Numbered from the stretch's first letter, positions 1 to 8,294 are shown. The stretch is 12,736 nucleotides of DNA from Alphaproteobacteria bacterium (GCA_017643325.1 JAEPNS010000065.1:1-12736); one strand, 5' to 3'. The notes: generated by a model from the letters alone, not told the origin. A program made the numbers and translations.

Positions 1-1626
1 CCCGCCCGGCTCGCCATTATGGGAATCGTTGCGGTCGGTTTGGTCGCTTTCTTTATGTTCATGGCCTCGCGCCTGGGCACATCCGACATGGCCTTGCTCT
101 ACGGCGACCTTGCCGTGGAAGACGCGAGCGCGATTACCCAGCGACTGGAAAGCCAGAACATCCCGTTCGAGCTCCGCGGCAACGGCTCGCAAATCTTCGT
201 CCCGTCCGAAAATGTCGACCGGTTGCGTATGTCGATGGCAGCCGACGGCCTGCCGAATGGCGGTTCGATCGGATACGAGCTTTTCGACCAGTCGGACGCG
301 ATCGGCACGACCAACTTCGTACAGCGCATTAACCATGTCCGCGCGCTGGAAGGCGAGCTGTCGCGCACGATAGGTGCGCTGTCACAGGTTCAGAGCGCGC
401 GTGTGCATCTCGTGCTGCCGCGCCGTGAGCTGTTCACGCGCGACCGCCAGGAACCAAGCGCATCGGTGGTTCTGAAACTTCGCGGCTCGGCCATCCAGTC
501 CGGCCAGATCGCCGCAATCCAGAACCTCGTTGCGTCCGCCGTGCCGGGTCTGACGCCCGACCGCATTTCCGTCGTGGACCATACCGGCCGCCTGCACGCG
601 CGCGGCGACGGCGGTGACGGTGACGCGCTCGGTGCGGGCAACGCCGAAGAGGCACGCCAGCGCTTCGAAGGACGAATCGCACGCTCGGTGGAGAAGCTCC
701 TCGAGAGCACGGTCGGCATCGGTGGCGTGCGCGCCGAAGTTGCCGCCGACATCGACTTTGATCGCCTGACCACGACAAACGAGACGTACGACCCCGACGG
801 CCAGGTCGTGCGGTCGACCCAGACGGTCGAACAGGAAGACGCCTCAAGCGAGGCGCAGAAGAACGATTCGGTCTCGATAGCGAACAATCTGCCGAATACT
901 GCGGCGCTTGACGGCGCCGGCGACAACCGGAACACGAACAACTCGCGGCGTTCCGAGGAAACCGTCAACTTCGAAATCTCGCGCAAGGTCACAACGCTTG
1001 TTCGGGAAACTGGTCAGGTTAACCGGATCACCGTGGCCGTGCTCGTGGATGGCACCTACGACGCGGAAGGCAACTACACGCCCCGCACGGCAGAACAGCT
1101 CGAGCAGTATGCCGCCCTGGTCAAGTCGTCGATCGGCTTCAACGAAGAGCGCGGCGACGTCGTGGAGATCGTGAACCAGCAGTTTGCGCAGCCCGATATC
1201 GGCGACGCGCCGCTGGCCGAAGCAGGAATTCTGGGCTTCGGAAAGGCCGACATACTGAAAATCGCGGAACTTCTGGTCCTCGCGATCGTCTCGGTTCTCG
1301 TTATCCTGCTCGTTGTCCGTCCGATCATGTCACGCGCCCTGGAGGCGGCCGCCGCCGCTCCGGCGAACGACGAGACCGCCCTGCTTGCTGCAGGTGCTGA
1401 ACAGATGCAACTCGCCCCACCGTCAGGCGAGTACGAAGAGATGGGTCGCGACCCCGATATGGACTCGATCCCGGAAGACTTCGAGGACGAAAACGCGGAA
1501 ATCGACATCGCCAACATCGACGGCAAGGTCAAGAAATCCTCGCTCTCGCAGATCAATCAGATCGTCGACAAGCATCCTGACGAGACGATCTCGATCATGC
1601 GCGGCTGGATGTACCAGGACGCATAG
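1..1626 (+). CDS. fliF: Flagellar MS-ring protein FliF (5' truncated by window edge)
   Basis: FliF forms the MS ring in the inner membrane, the base on which the rotor and export gate assemble. The reading frame is open to base 1 and reads PARLAI before the first internal Met at 19, so that Met lies inside the first membrane segment (about bases 13-75) and is probably not the true start; about 541 residues are visible. A YscJ/FliF-type ring-building region follows (LLYGDL, then QRINHVRALEGELSRTI, then VHLVLPRRELFTR). A Thr/Asn-rich linker lies near bases 780-960. A second membrane helix lies at about bases 1243-1320 (ILKIAELLVLAIVSVLVILL). The last ~38 residues (IANIDGKVKKSSLSQINQIV onward) match the C-terminal tail that binds FliG. 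The stop is 2 bp before fliG. Family identity is very secure; only the extreme N-terminus is missing. Confidence 0.97.
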   Translation, partial: PARLAIMGIVAVGLVAFFMFMASRLGTSDMALLYGDLAVEDASAITQRLESQNIPFELRGNGSQIFVPSENVDRLRMSMAADGLPNGGSIGYELFDQSDAIGTTNFVQRINHVRALEGELSRTIGALSQVQSARVHLVLPRRELFTRDRQEPSASVVLKLRGSAIQSGQIAAIQNLVASAVPGLTPDRISVVDHTGRLHARGDGGDGDALGAGNAEEARQRFEGRIARSVEKLLESTVGIGGVRAEVAADIDFDRLTTTNETYDPDGQVVRSTQTVEQEDASSEAQKNDSVSIANNLPNTAALDGAGDNRNTNNSRRSEETVNFEISRKVTTLVRETGQVNRITVAVLVDGTYDAEGNYTPRTAEQLEQYAALVKSSIGFNEERGDVVEIVNQQFAQPDIGDAPLAEAGILGFGKADILKIAELLVLAIVSVLVILLVVRPIMSRALEAAAAAPANDETALLAAGAEQMQLAPPSGEYEEMGRDPDMDSIPEDFEDENAEIDIANIDGKVKKSSLSQINQIVDKHPDETISIMRGWMYQDA

Positions 1627-1628
1627 CG

Positions 1629-2654
1629 ATGGCCGGACGCCTCAGAGAAGATATCCGAGCGATCAGCGGTGCCGAGAAGGCGGCCATCATGATGCTGGCC
1701 GTCGGCGAGGAAGGAGCCGCACGCCTGTTCGGGCTCATGGATGACGAGGAAATCCGAGAGATCTCCCAGTCGATGGCCAACCTCGGCACGATTGATTCCA
1801 AGATCGTCGAGAAGCTGTTTCACGAGTTCGTGGAACAGATGTCGTCAACCGGCTCGCTCACCGGCTCAATGGACTCCACCGAACGTCTGCTCGCCAAGGT
1901 TCTACCCGACGAGCGGGTCAAGGGGATCATGGAGGAAATCCGTGGGCCCGCCGGCCGCACGATGTGGGACAAACTCGCCAACGTAAACGAGCAGGTTCTT
2001 GCCAACTATCTCAAGAACGAATACCCGCAGACCGTCGCCGTCATCCTGTCGAAGATCCGCCCCGAGCACGCCGGCAAGGTTCTTGCCACACTTCCGGAAT
2101 CTTTCGCCATGGAAGTGGTGATGCGGATGCTCAGCATGGAGTCGGTGCAAAAGGAAATCCTCGACGACGTGGAGCGCACGCTTCGTACGGAGTTCATGTC
2201 GAATCTGGCTCGAACCCAGCGCCATGACTCCCACGAGATGATGGCCGAAATCTTTAACAGTCTCGACAGGCAGACCGAGTCCCAGTTCCTGAGCTCGCTC
2301 GAGGATCGAAACAAGGATGCGGCCGAGAAGATCAAGAGCCTCATGTTCACGTTCGAGGACCTCCAGAACCTCGACGCGTCGGGGGTCCAGACACTCCTGC
2401 GCGAAGTCGAGAAGGACAAGCTCGCGATGGCCATGAAGGGCGCCTCGGAGCCGATCCGCGACCTCTTCTTCTCCAACATGTCGGAACGCGCCGGAAAAAT
2501 ACTGCGCGAGGACATGGAGGCGATGGGTCCTGTGCGGCTGCGGGATGTCGATGAGGCGCAGGTCGAGATCGTCAACGTCGCCAAGGAGATGGCGGATCGC
2601 GGAGAACTGATGATCTCCAGCGGCAACGATGAAGAAGACGAGCTGGTGTACTGA
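1629..2654 (+). CDS. fliG: Flagellar motor switch protein FliG
   Basis: FliG is the cytoplasmic rotor protein that couples the MS ring (FliF tail) to the C ring (FliM/FliN) and takes torque from the stator. At 341 residues it has the usual family length. The N-terminal domain (about 1-110) contains the SGAEKAAIMMLAVGEE segment. The middle domain has EYPQ at 131-134, a variant of the usual EHPQ motif that contacts FliM. The C-terminal domain keeps the charged torque residues: by alignment from memory with E. coli K264, R281, D288, D289 and R297, the positions here are K270, R287, E294, D295 and R303, so one Asp is a conservative Glu. The tail is acidic (NDEEDELVY). It begins 2 bp after fliF and ends 2 bp before fliH, consistent with translational coupling. 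Confidence 0.98.
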   Translation: MAGRLREDIRAISGAEKAAIMMLAVGEEGAARLFGLMDDEEIREISQSMANLGTIDSKIVEKLFHEFVEQMSSTGSLTGSMDSTERLLAKVLPDERVKGIMEEIRGPAGRTMWDKLANVNEQVLANYLKNEYPQTVAVILSKIRPEHAGKVLATLPESFAMEVVMRMLSMESVQKEILDDVERTLRTEFMSNLARTQRHDSHEMMAEIFNSLDRQTESQFLSSLEDRNKDAAEKIKSLMFTFEDLQNLDASGVQTLLREVEKDKLAMAMKGASEPIRDLFFSNMSERAGKILREDMEAMGPVRLRDVDEAQVEIVNVAKEMADRGELMISSGNDEEDELVY

Positions 2655-2656
2655 CG

Positions 2657-3400
2657 ATGCCCCAGACCCGCAAATTCCTCTTCGATAACGACTTCGCGCA
2701 TCCCGAAGAGACGCGCAAGCAGGCGGCCGTCTACACCGAGGACGAAATGGCGGCGGCCGAGGCGAAGGCATTCGAGGCCGGGCGCCAGGCCATGGCCGAA
2801 GAACAGCACGTGACCGAAGAGCAGTTCCTCACGCAGCTCGTCGAAAGGATGTCCGGACAGGTTGAAACCCTGATCGCCCAGCGGCAGTCGAGCGCGGACG
2901 ACGCGGTCCGCGAGGCGGGACAACTCGCCATCACAATCTGCCGCAAGGTACTGCCGACCCTGGCGGCCCAGAACGCACTCACCGAGATCGAGGGCCTGGT
3001 CGTTCGAACCATCGCAGAGATGCACGAAGAACCGCGCCTCGTCCTTCGTGTCTCCGATTCCAAGCTCGACGAGCTGCAGACACGTTTCGAGCGCATGACC
3101 GCGGCATTCGCCGGGAAGGTTGTGCTGCTCGGCGACGACGAACTGGCACCGACCGACTGTGCGGTGCTTTGGGCCGATGGCGGTGAGGAGCGAGACTTCA
3201 GCCGTCTTTGGACCGAGCTGGAAAACACGGTGTCGGCACTGACCGACGGCCGCACAAGCCCGGACCTCCCTTCCCCGCTGGACGGATTGCCCGATCCAGA
3301 TGCATTCGCCGGCACGCCCGAACCCGCGCAACTCGCGCCCGGGATGCCTACCGAAGCTGTCGTAACCGAAACCGCCAACCAGGAGAGCGGTCATGGATGA
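2657..3400 (+). CDS. fliH: Flagellar export apparatus regulator FliH
   Basis: FliH binds the export ATPase FliI, holds it back and docks it at the C ring and the FlhA gate. This 247-residue protein sits between fliG and fliN, the usual fliH place in alphaproteobacteria. It starts with an aromatic/acidic FLFDNDF stretch (7-13); in enterobacterial FliH, N-terminal aromatic residues bind FlhA, so a similar job is plausible but inferred. A charged helical region follows (about 25-90), with only a weak trace (EAGRQAMAEE) of the GxxxG repeats seen in many FliH proteins. The folded FliH/YscL-type C-terminal part is about 85-195 (LAITICRKVLP, then KVVLLGDDELAPTDCAVLWADGG). Residues ~197-247 form an unusual Pro/acidic tail. 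The gene overlaps fliN by 8 bp. FliH sequences diverge, so identity rests on both motif and context. Confidence 0.9.
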   Translation: MPQTRKFLFDNDFAHPEETRKQAAVYTEDEMAAAEAKAFEAGRQAMAEEQHVTEEQFLTQLVERMSGQVETLIAQRQSSADDAVREAGQLAITICRKVLPTLAAQNALTEIEGLVVRTIAEMHEEPRLVLRVSDSKLDELQTRFERMTAAFAGKVVLLGDDELAPTDCAVLWADGGEERDFSRLWTELENTVSALTDGRTSPDLPSPLDGLPDPDAFAGTPEPAQLAPGMPTEAVVTETANQESGHG

Positions 3401-3773
3401 AACTGAAAACCTAGAACTGTCGGACCTCGAGCAGGAGACTATCCCGCCCGTCGAGGATGACGCGAACGCTGTCGATGGCGAGATCGAGACCGGCCAACAA
3501 GTCGCGGCGGTCGGTGACGAGGAGGAAATCACCGCTGCCGGCCTCAACGCGGTCTACGACATCCCCGTGCAGATCGCCGCCGTCCTCGGCACATCCTCGA
3601 TGCAGGTCAGCCAGTTGCTCAAGCTGGGCCGTGGCGCGGTCGTGGAACTGGACCGGAAGGTCGGCGAGGCCATCGATATCTACGTCAACAACCGTCTTGT
3701 CGCGCGCGGCGAGGTGGTCGTGGTCAACGAGCGTCTCGGCGTCACGATGACCGAGATCATCAAGGCGGACTGA
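3393..3773 (+). CDS. fliN: Flagellar motor switch protein FliN
   Basis: FliN lies at the bottom of the C ring; it takes part in switching and is a docking point for FliH-FliI during export. The 126-residue protein has an acidic, probably disordered N-terminus (about 1-48, rich in Asp and Glu) and a SpoA domain at about 52-124 (YDIPVQIAAVLG, LLKLGRGAVVELDRKVGE, IDIYVNNRLVARGEVVVVNE, LGVTMTEII). These are characteristic FliN sequences. The start at 3393 is supported by AGGAG at 3381-3385, 7 bases upstream, inside the end of fliH, so the two genes overlap and are probably translationally coupled. FliM, the other main C-ring protein, is not in this window. Confidence 0.97.
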   Translation: MDETENLELSDLEQETIPPVEDDANAVDGEIETGQQVAAVGDEEEITAAGLNAVYDIPVQIAAVLGTSSMQVSQLLKLGRGAVVELDRKVGEAIDIYVNNRLVARGEVVVVNERLGVTMTEIIKAD

Positions 3774-3780
3774 CGCAGCG

Positions 3781-4656
3781 ATGAGCGAAACCGCCGCCAC
3801 AGGTTCGACCTCGGCCAACACCGGAAAGCGCGTCCGCAAGTCCGCGGGTGCGGATGCCGCACTGGCAGGAGGCCGGAGCGCCTCCAGCATCGACATCGCC
3901 ACGGTCGCGGGCCTGATCGGCGGCCTGCTGCTGATCGTCGGCGCTATGTTTCTCAGCGGGTCGGTTGGCGGTTTTATCGACGTGCCGGCGATGCTGATCG
4001 TGGTCCTCGGCACCATCGCGGTGACAAGCATCAGCTTCAGCATCCCCGACATTCTCGGCGCCCAGAAGGTCATGCTGAAAAGTATCGTGAACCTCTCGCG
4101 CGACCCGGGCGACACCGCGCTGAGCACGCTCCAGATCGCCGAGCGTGCACGTCAGGACGGTGTTCTATCGCTGCAAAACTTTCTCGATGAAGGTCGTGGC
4201 GACCCGTTCCTGATTCGCGGGCTCGGTCTCGTGATCGACGGTGCCCCGGCGCAGGACGCCGAGGCGGTGATGCGTACCGAGATGCACGCGATCGCCGAAC
4301 GCCACAACAAGGGCGCCGACATCCTTCGTCGCGCTGCCGAAGTCGCTCCGGCGATGGGCCTGATCGGCACGCTGGTCGGCCTCGTCCAGATGCTTGGCAA
4401 CCTGTCCGACCCCTCCGCGATCGGTCCGGCAATGGCCGTCGCGCTCCTGACGACATTCTACGGCGCGGTGCTCGGCAACATGGTCTTCTCACCGCTCGCA
4501 TCGAAGCTGGAGCGCAAGTCCGACGAGGAAGCGCTCCTCAACGAAATCTACCTGCTCGCAATCACGTCGATTGCCCGCCAGGAACACCCCCGCCGGCTGG
4601 AAGTTCTGCTGAACACCATCCTGCCGCCGGCCAAACGAATTTCCTACTTCGGCTGA
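3781..4656 (+). CDS. motA: MotA/PomA-like flagellar stator subunit
   Basis: This is a MotA/TolQ/ExbB-family membrane protein of 291 residues, closest in feel to sodium-type PomA (DIATVAGLIGG, PAMGLIGTLVGLVQML, IGPAMAVALLTTFYGAVLGN). Four membrane helices are visible at about 38-60, 66-86, 186-206 and 215-238. The two channel prolines known from E. coli MotA (P173, P222) correspond to P190 and P238. The cytoplasmic loop that touches FliG keeps R124 (E. coli R90), but the E98 position reads Q132. A hydrophilic N-terminal extension of ~36 residues precedes the first helix, with no other Met before it. It is 7 bp after fliN. The MotB/PomB partner, which completes the channel and anchors it to peptidoglycan, is not adjacent. 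Ion type cannot be decided from this sequence. Confidence 0.9.
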   Translation: MSETAATGSTSANTGKRVRKSAGADAALAGGRSASSIDIATVAGLIGGLLLIVGAMFLSGSVGGFIDVPAMLIVVLGTIAVTSISFSIPDILGAQKVMLKSIVNLSRDPGDTALSTLQIAERARQDGVLSLQNFLDEGRGDPFLIRGLGLVIDGAPAQDAEAVMRTEMHAIAERHNKGADILRRAAEVAPAMGLIGTLVGLVQMLGNLSDPSAIGPAMAVALLTTFYGAVLGNMVFSPLASKLERKSDEEALLNEIYLLAITSIARQEHPRRLEVLLNTILPPAKRISYFG

Positions 4657-4693
4657 ACGCCGAGCAACAAGAACTCCGAGCTGGAGACGAAAC

Positions 4694-6046
4694 ATGCGTT
4701 TGTTGATTATCGGTAGCCTCGACGGCCACATCACCCAGGCGAGCCAGATCGCGATCCGGCGCGGCGCGAAGGTCACGCAGGTCGACGATATCGAGACCGG
4801 TCTGTCGATGATCCGAGACGGTCACGGCGCCGAGCTTGTGATGGTGGATCTCGACCTCGAAATCGGCAGTCTCGTCGCCAGCCTCGCGAGCGAACGCATC
4901 AACGTTCCGGTCGTGGCCTGCGGTCTGAAGAACGACGCCGACGCGGCTGTCGCCGCGATCAAGGCCGGGGCGAAGGAATACATCCCGCTTCCACCGGATC
5001 CGGATCTCATCGCCGCCGTGCTGGAGGCCGTGGTCGAGGAAAGCCACGACATCGTGTTCCGGGACCCGGCGACCGCTGACGTGATCCAGCTTGCCGAGAA
5101 AGTCGCGCCTTCCGAGGCGTCGATCCTGATCCTCGGAGAGTCGGGCACCGGCAAGGAACTGATGGCGCGGCACATTCACCGCAATTCGAAGCGGGCAAAC
5201 GCCAACTTCGTCTCGGTGAACTGCGCCGCGATCCCCGAGAACCTCCTGGAATCAGAGCTGTTTGGCCACGAGAAGGGCTCGTTCACAGGCGCGGTCGCAC
5301 GACGCATCGGCCGTTTCGAGGAAGCCGATGGCGGCACCCTGCTCCTCGATGAAATTTCCGAGATGGATATCCGGCTGCAGGCGAAACTTCTGCGCGCCAT
5401 CCAGGAACGTGAAATCACGCGCGTGGGCAGCAACGAGCCGATCAAGGTCGACATCCGGCTGATCGCGACTTCGAACCGCGACCTGGCGAAAGAAGCAGCG
5501 GAAGGCGCGTTCCGGGAAGACCTCTATTTCCGTCTCAACGTCATGAGCCTGACCCTGCCGCCGTTGCGCAAGCGTCCGCAGGATATCGCGCTGCTGGCGG
5601 ATCATTTTGCCACCAAGTACGCCGATGCCAACGGCGTGCCCGTCCTGCCCGTCGGAGCCGAAGCGCTCGCGAAGCTGCGTGAACATCACTGGCGCGGCAA
5701 TGTGCGAGAACTCGAAAACACGATGCACCGCGCGATCCTGCTTGCGTCCGGCGACGAAATTTCGGCCGAGGCGATCCAGCTGAACCAGACGCCCGCCCTC
5801 GAATTGAAGGATGAGAACGCCGAAGCTGGTGCTGCGGACGCCGGAACCACGGAGGCCCTGGTCGGCCGCACGGTCGCGGACGTCGAGCGTGAGCTCATAC
5901 TCGACACGCTCAACCACACGCTGGGCAACCGGACCCATGCTGCGAACATCCTCGGCATCTCGATCCGCACATTGCGCAACAAGCTCAAGCTCTACACCGA
6001 GCAGGGCGCGGAGGTTCCCATGCCCGGCGAAGGCGCAGCCGCCTGA
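4694..6046 (+). CDS. flbD: Sigma-54-dependent flagellar transcription activator FlbD
   Basis: FlbD-type enhancer-binding proteins turn on sigma-54 promoters of mid and late flagellar genes. Three domains are visible in 450 residues. A receiver-like domain (1-~115) has an Asp at 52, but the acidic pair expected after strand 1 is replaced (LIIGSLDG). The AAA+ core spans about 125-360: Walker A GESGTGKE (148-155), the sigma-54 contact loop as GSFTGA (195-200), Walker B GGTLLLDEISEM (213-224), arginine-finger candidates R274 and R280, and WRGNVREL (333-340). An Ala-rich linker leads to a Fis-type helix-turn-helix at about 408-433 (NRTHAANILGISIRTLRNKL). The start has GGAG at 4683-4686, 7 bases upstream. 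In Caulobacter, FlbD is controlled by FliX rather than by phosphorylation; no fliX is in this window. Confidence 0.95.
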   Translation: MRLLIIGSLDGHITQASQIAIRRGAKVTQVDDIETGLSMIRDGHGAELVMVDLDLEIGSLVASLASERINVPVVACGLKNDADAAVAAIKAGAKEYIPLPPDPDLIAAVLEAVVEESHDIVFRDPATADVIQLAEKVAPSEASILILGESGTGKELMARHIHRNSKRANANFVSVNCAAIPENLLESELFGHEKGSFTGAVARRIGRFEEADGGTLLLDEISEMDIRLQAKLLRAIQEREITRVGSNEPIKVDIRLIATSNRDLAKEAAEGAFREDLYFRLNVMSLTLPPLRKRPQDIALLADHFATKYADANGVPVLPVGAEALAKLREHHWRGNVRELENTMHRAILLASGDEISAEAIQLNQTPALELKDENAEAGAADAGTTEALVGRTVADVERELILDTLNHTLGNRTHAANILGISIRTLRNKLKLYTEQGAEVPMPGEGAAA

Positions 6047-6080
6047 CGATCGGTACCCGGCCCCGGCATCACGGACCTAG

Positions 6081-8294
6081 ATGAGCGATATCGCAAACAC
6101 CGACGGCGGCGGAGCCCCCGCTCCCTCCCCGGCGCCCGCTTCGGACGCCGGCCCGGCAGGCAGCGGCGCCGCGGAACCGATTCCGGGCAGCGGCGGACCG
6201 CCGCCGCGCGGCGGCGGACCGACGGCCGCCCTAGCGGATTTCTCGAGCGTCCTTCGCCGGCCCGATATCGGGCTGGCCTTGGGGATCGTCGGTATCCTCG
6301 TCATCCTGATCCTCCCGATGCCGAAATGGCTTCTGGACATGAGCCTCGCCATCTCGATCACCTTCTCGGTGCTGATCCTGATGACGGCACTGTTCATCCG
6401 CACGCCGCTGGAATTCAGTTCCTTTCCCACGATCCTTCTGATCGCGACGATGCTTCGGCTGTCGCTAAACCTCGCTTCGACCCGCCTGATCCTCGCCAAC
6501 GGGCACGAGGGCTCGGACGCGGCCGGCGGCGTGATCGAGGCCTTCGGCAACTTCGTGATGAGCGGGAATTTCGTGATCGGGATCATCGTGTTCGCGATCC
6601 TGATCATCGTGAACTTCATCGTCATCACGAAGGGCTCGGGCCGGATTGCAGAAGTCGCTGCCCGGTTCAGCCTGGATGCCCTGCCCGGCAAGCAGATGGC
6701 GATTGACGCCGATCTATCCGCCGGCCTGATCAGCGAGGACGAGGCGCGGACCCGGCGCAAGACGCTGGAAGAGGAATCGAGCTTCTTCGGCGCAATGGAC
6801 GGCGCGGCAAAATTCGTGCGCGGCGACGCCATCGCCGGCCTGATGATCACCTTCATCAACGTGGTCGCCGGGATCATCATCGGCGTCGGTCAGCAGGACA
6901 TGAGCTTTGGTGACGCCGCCAACACCTACACTCTCCTGACGGTCGGCGACGGGCTGGTCAGCCAGATTCCGGCACTTATCGTTTCCACGGCGGCCGGCAT
7001 GGTCGTGACCAAGGCAGGCGTAACGGGCAGCGCTGACAAGGCGGTGTTCGGCCAGCTCTCCGGTTACCCCAGCGCGCTCGGCGTCAGCTCATTCCTGATG
7101 GTTGCGCTCGCGCTGCTCCCGGGCGTGCCGATGCTGCCGTTCCTGGCCCTCGCCGGCGCATCGGGCGCAGGGGCCTGGGCCCTAACGCAGCGGAACAAGG
7201 AGGCGGCCCAACAGGAGGCTGCAGCCATCGAGGCAGAAGAAGCTGCGGTCCCGGTCGCGGAGGAGCCGATCTCCACCGCGCTGCAGATCGACCAGATTCG
7301 CCTGGAACTCGGCTACGGACTGCTGTCGATGATCAACTCCGAAAAGGGCCAGCGACTTACCGACCAGATCAAGGCCCTGCGCCGCCAGCTGGCTTCGGAC
7401 ATGGGATTCATCCTTCCCGCCGTGCGGATCCAGGACAACATGCAGCTCGGGCCCAATTCCTACGTGGTGCGCATCAAGGAGATCGAGGCAGGCGGCGGCG
7501 AAATCCGCCCCAACATGCTGCTGACGATGGACCCGCGCGGCGAGCCGATGAGCCTGCCGGGCGAGGACACGGTCGAGCCGACATTCGGCCTTCCGGCCAA
7601 GTGGGTCGGCGAGAACAACAAGGAAGAGGCGCTGTTCCGCGGTTACACCGTGGTCGATCCGCCTACGGTGATGACGACGCACATCACCGAACTGGTAAAG
7701 GACAACATGGCAGAGATGCTGTCCTACAGCGAGACCCAGCGCCTGCTGGACGAGCTCGACAAGGACCACCAGAAGCTGGTCGAAGACCTTGTGCCCAACC
7801 TGATCACGGTCGGCGGGATCCAGCGTGTTCTGCAGAACCTGCTGATTGAACGGGTCTCCGTCCGAGACCTGCCGACGATCCTCGAAGCCATCAACGAGGC
7901 CTGCGTGGCAACGCGAAACGTGACCGCGATCACCGAGCATGTCCGCTCGCGCCTCGCCCGACAGTTGAGTGACAGCCAGACCGATGGTGATGGCTATCTG
8001 CCGATCGTCTCGCTGTCGCCCGATTGGGAACAGGCCTTCGCGGAATCGCTGATCGGCGAAGGTGACGAGACCCACCTCGCGATGGCGCCTTCCCGGCTGC
8101 AGGACTTTATCGCCGCGGTCAGACAGCAGTTCGACAAGCAGGCGATGGAGGGCAACGCGCCGGTCCTGTTGACGAGTCCCGGCGTACGTCCCTTCGTGCG
8201 CTCCGTAGTCGAACGTTTCCGGCCTCAGACAACCGTCATGTCCCAGAACGAGATCCACCCGAAGGTCCGCATACGGACCCTAGGCGCGATCTAG
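6081..8294 (+). CDS. flhA: Flagellar export gate protein FlhA
   Basis: FlhA is the large inner-membrane subunit of the flagellar type III export gate; its membrane part uses proton motive force and its cytoplasmic domain receives substrates and chaperones. The 737-residue protein has a membrane domain of about eight helices (~63-365), the family signature around 187-215 (GRIAEVAARFSLDALPGKQ), and a large cytoplasmic domain (~380-737). Residues matching Salmonella R147, R154, D158 and the essential D208 are R188, R195, D199 and D249 (KFVRGDAIAG). The offset of 41 shows an N-terminal extension of ~50 residues rich in Gly, Pro and Ala. The start is the earliest possible: a TAG lies directly before the ATG in frame, although the ribosome binding site is weak. 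It is separated from flbD by 34 bp. Confidence 0.97.
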   Translation: MSDIANTDGGGAPAPSPAPASDAGPAGSGAAEPIPGSGGPPPRGGGPTAALADFSSVLRRPDIGLALGIVGILVILILPMPKWLLDMSLAISITFSVLILMTALFIRTPLEFSSFPTILLIATMLRLSLNLASTRLILANGHEGSDAAGGVIEAFGNFVMSGNFVIGIIVFAILIIVNFIVITKGSGRIAEVAARFSLDALPGKQMAIDADLSAGLISEDEARTRRKTLEEESSFFGAMDGAAKFVRGDAIAGLMITFINVVAGIIIGVGQQDMSFGDAANTYTLLTVGDGLVSQIPALIVSTAAGMVVTKAGVTGSADKAVFGQLSGYPSALGVSSFLMVALALLPGVPMLPFLALAGASGAGAWALTQRNKEAAQQEAAAIEAEEAAVPVAEEPISTALQIDQIRLELGYGLLSMINSEKGQRLTDQIKALRRQLASDMGFILPAVRIQDNMQLGPNSYVVRIKEIEAGGGEIRPNMLLTMDPRGEPMSLPGEDTVEPTFGLPAKWVGENNKEEALFRGYTVVDPPTVMTTHITELVKDNMAEMLSYSETQRLLDELDKDHQKLVEDLVPNLITVGGIQRVLQNLLIERVSVRDLPTILEAINEACVATRNVTAITEHVRSRLARQLSDSQTDGDGYLPIVSLSPDWEQAFAESLIGEGDETHLAMAPSRLQDFIAAVRQQFDKQAMEGNAPVLLTSPGVRPFVRSVVERFRPQTTVMSQNEIHPKVRIRTLGAI
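6198..6217. repeat. Perfect 20-bp GC palindrome inside the 5' part of flhA
   Basis: Every base is G or C and the 20 bases equal their own reverse complement, with centre CGCG. After one A/A mismatch on each side, three further bases pair. It lies ~117 bases after the flhA start and encodes part of the PPPRGGG stretch of the N-terminal extension. In RNA it could form a very stable hairpin, although a perfect palindrome must open a few central bases for the loop. It may simply result from Pro (CCG) and Gly (GGC/GGA) codons in a GC-rich genome; no regulatory role is shown. Confidence 0.6.

Noticed and set aside
2006..3547. Long reverse-strand reading frame of 513 codons opposite fliG, fliH and fliN
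   Set aside because: It lies entirely opposite well-identified forward genes, has no recognisable motif and is what codon bias in a GC-rich genome produces on the other strand.
4657..4693. Gap before flbD considered as a promoter region
   Set aside because: Only 37 bp; I saw no sigma-54 GG-N10-GC site or -35/-10 pair, and it holds the flbD ribosome binding site.
6047..6080. Gap before flhA considered as a promoter or terminator
   Set aside because: Only 34 bp; it contains a short GGTACC palindrome and a GCCCCGGC-like GC run, but no convincing promoter or hairpin with a T-run.
7182..8258. Reverse-strand frame of 358 codons opposite flhA
   Set aside because: A shadow of the FlhA cytoplasmic domain; the composition is His/Arg/Asp-rich without any family pattern.
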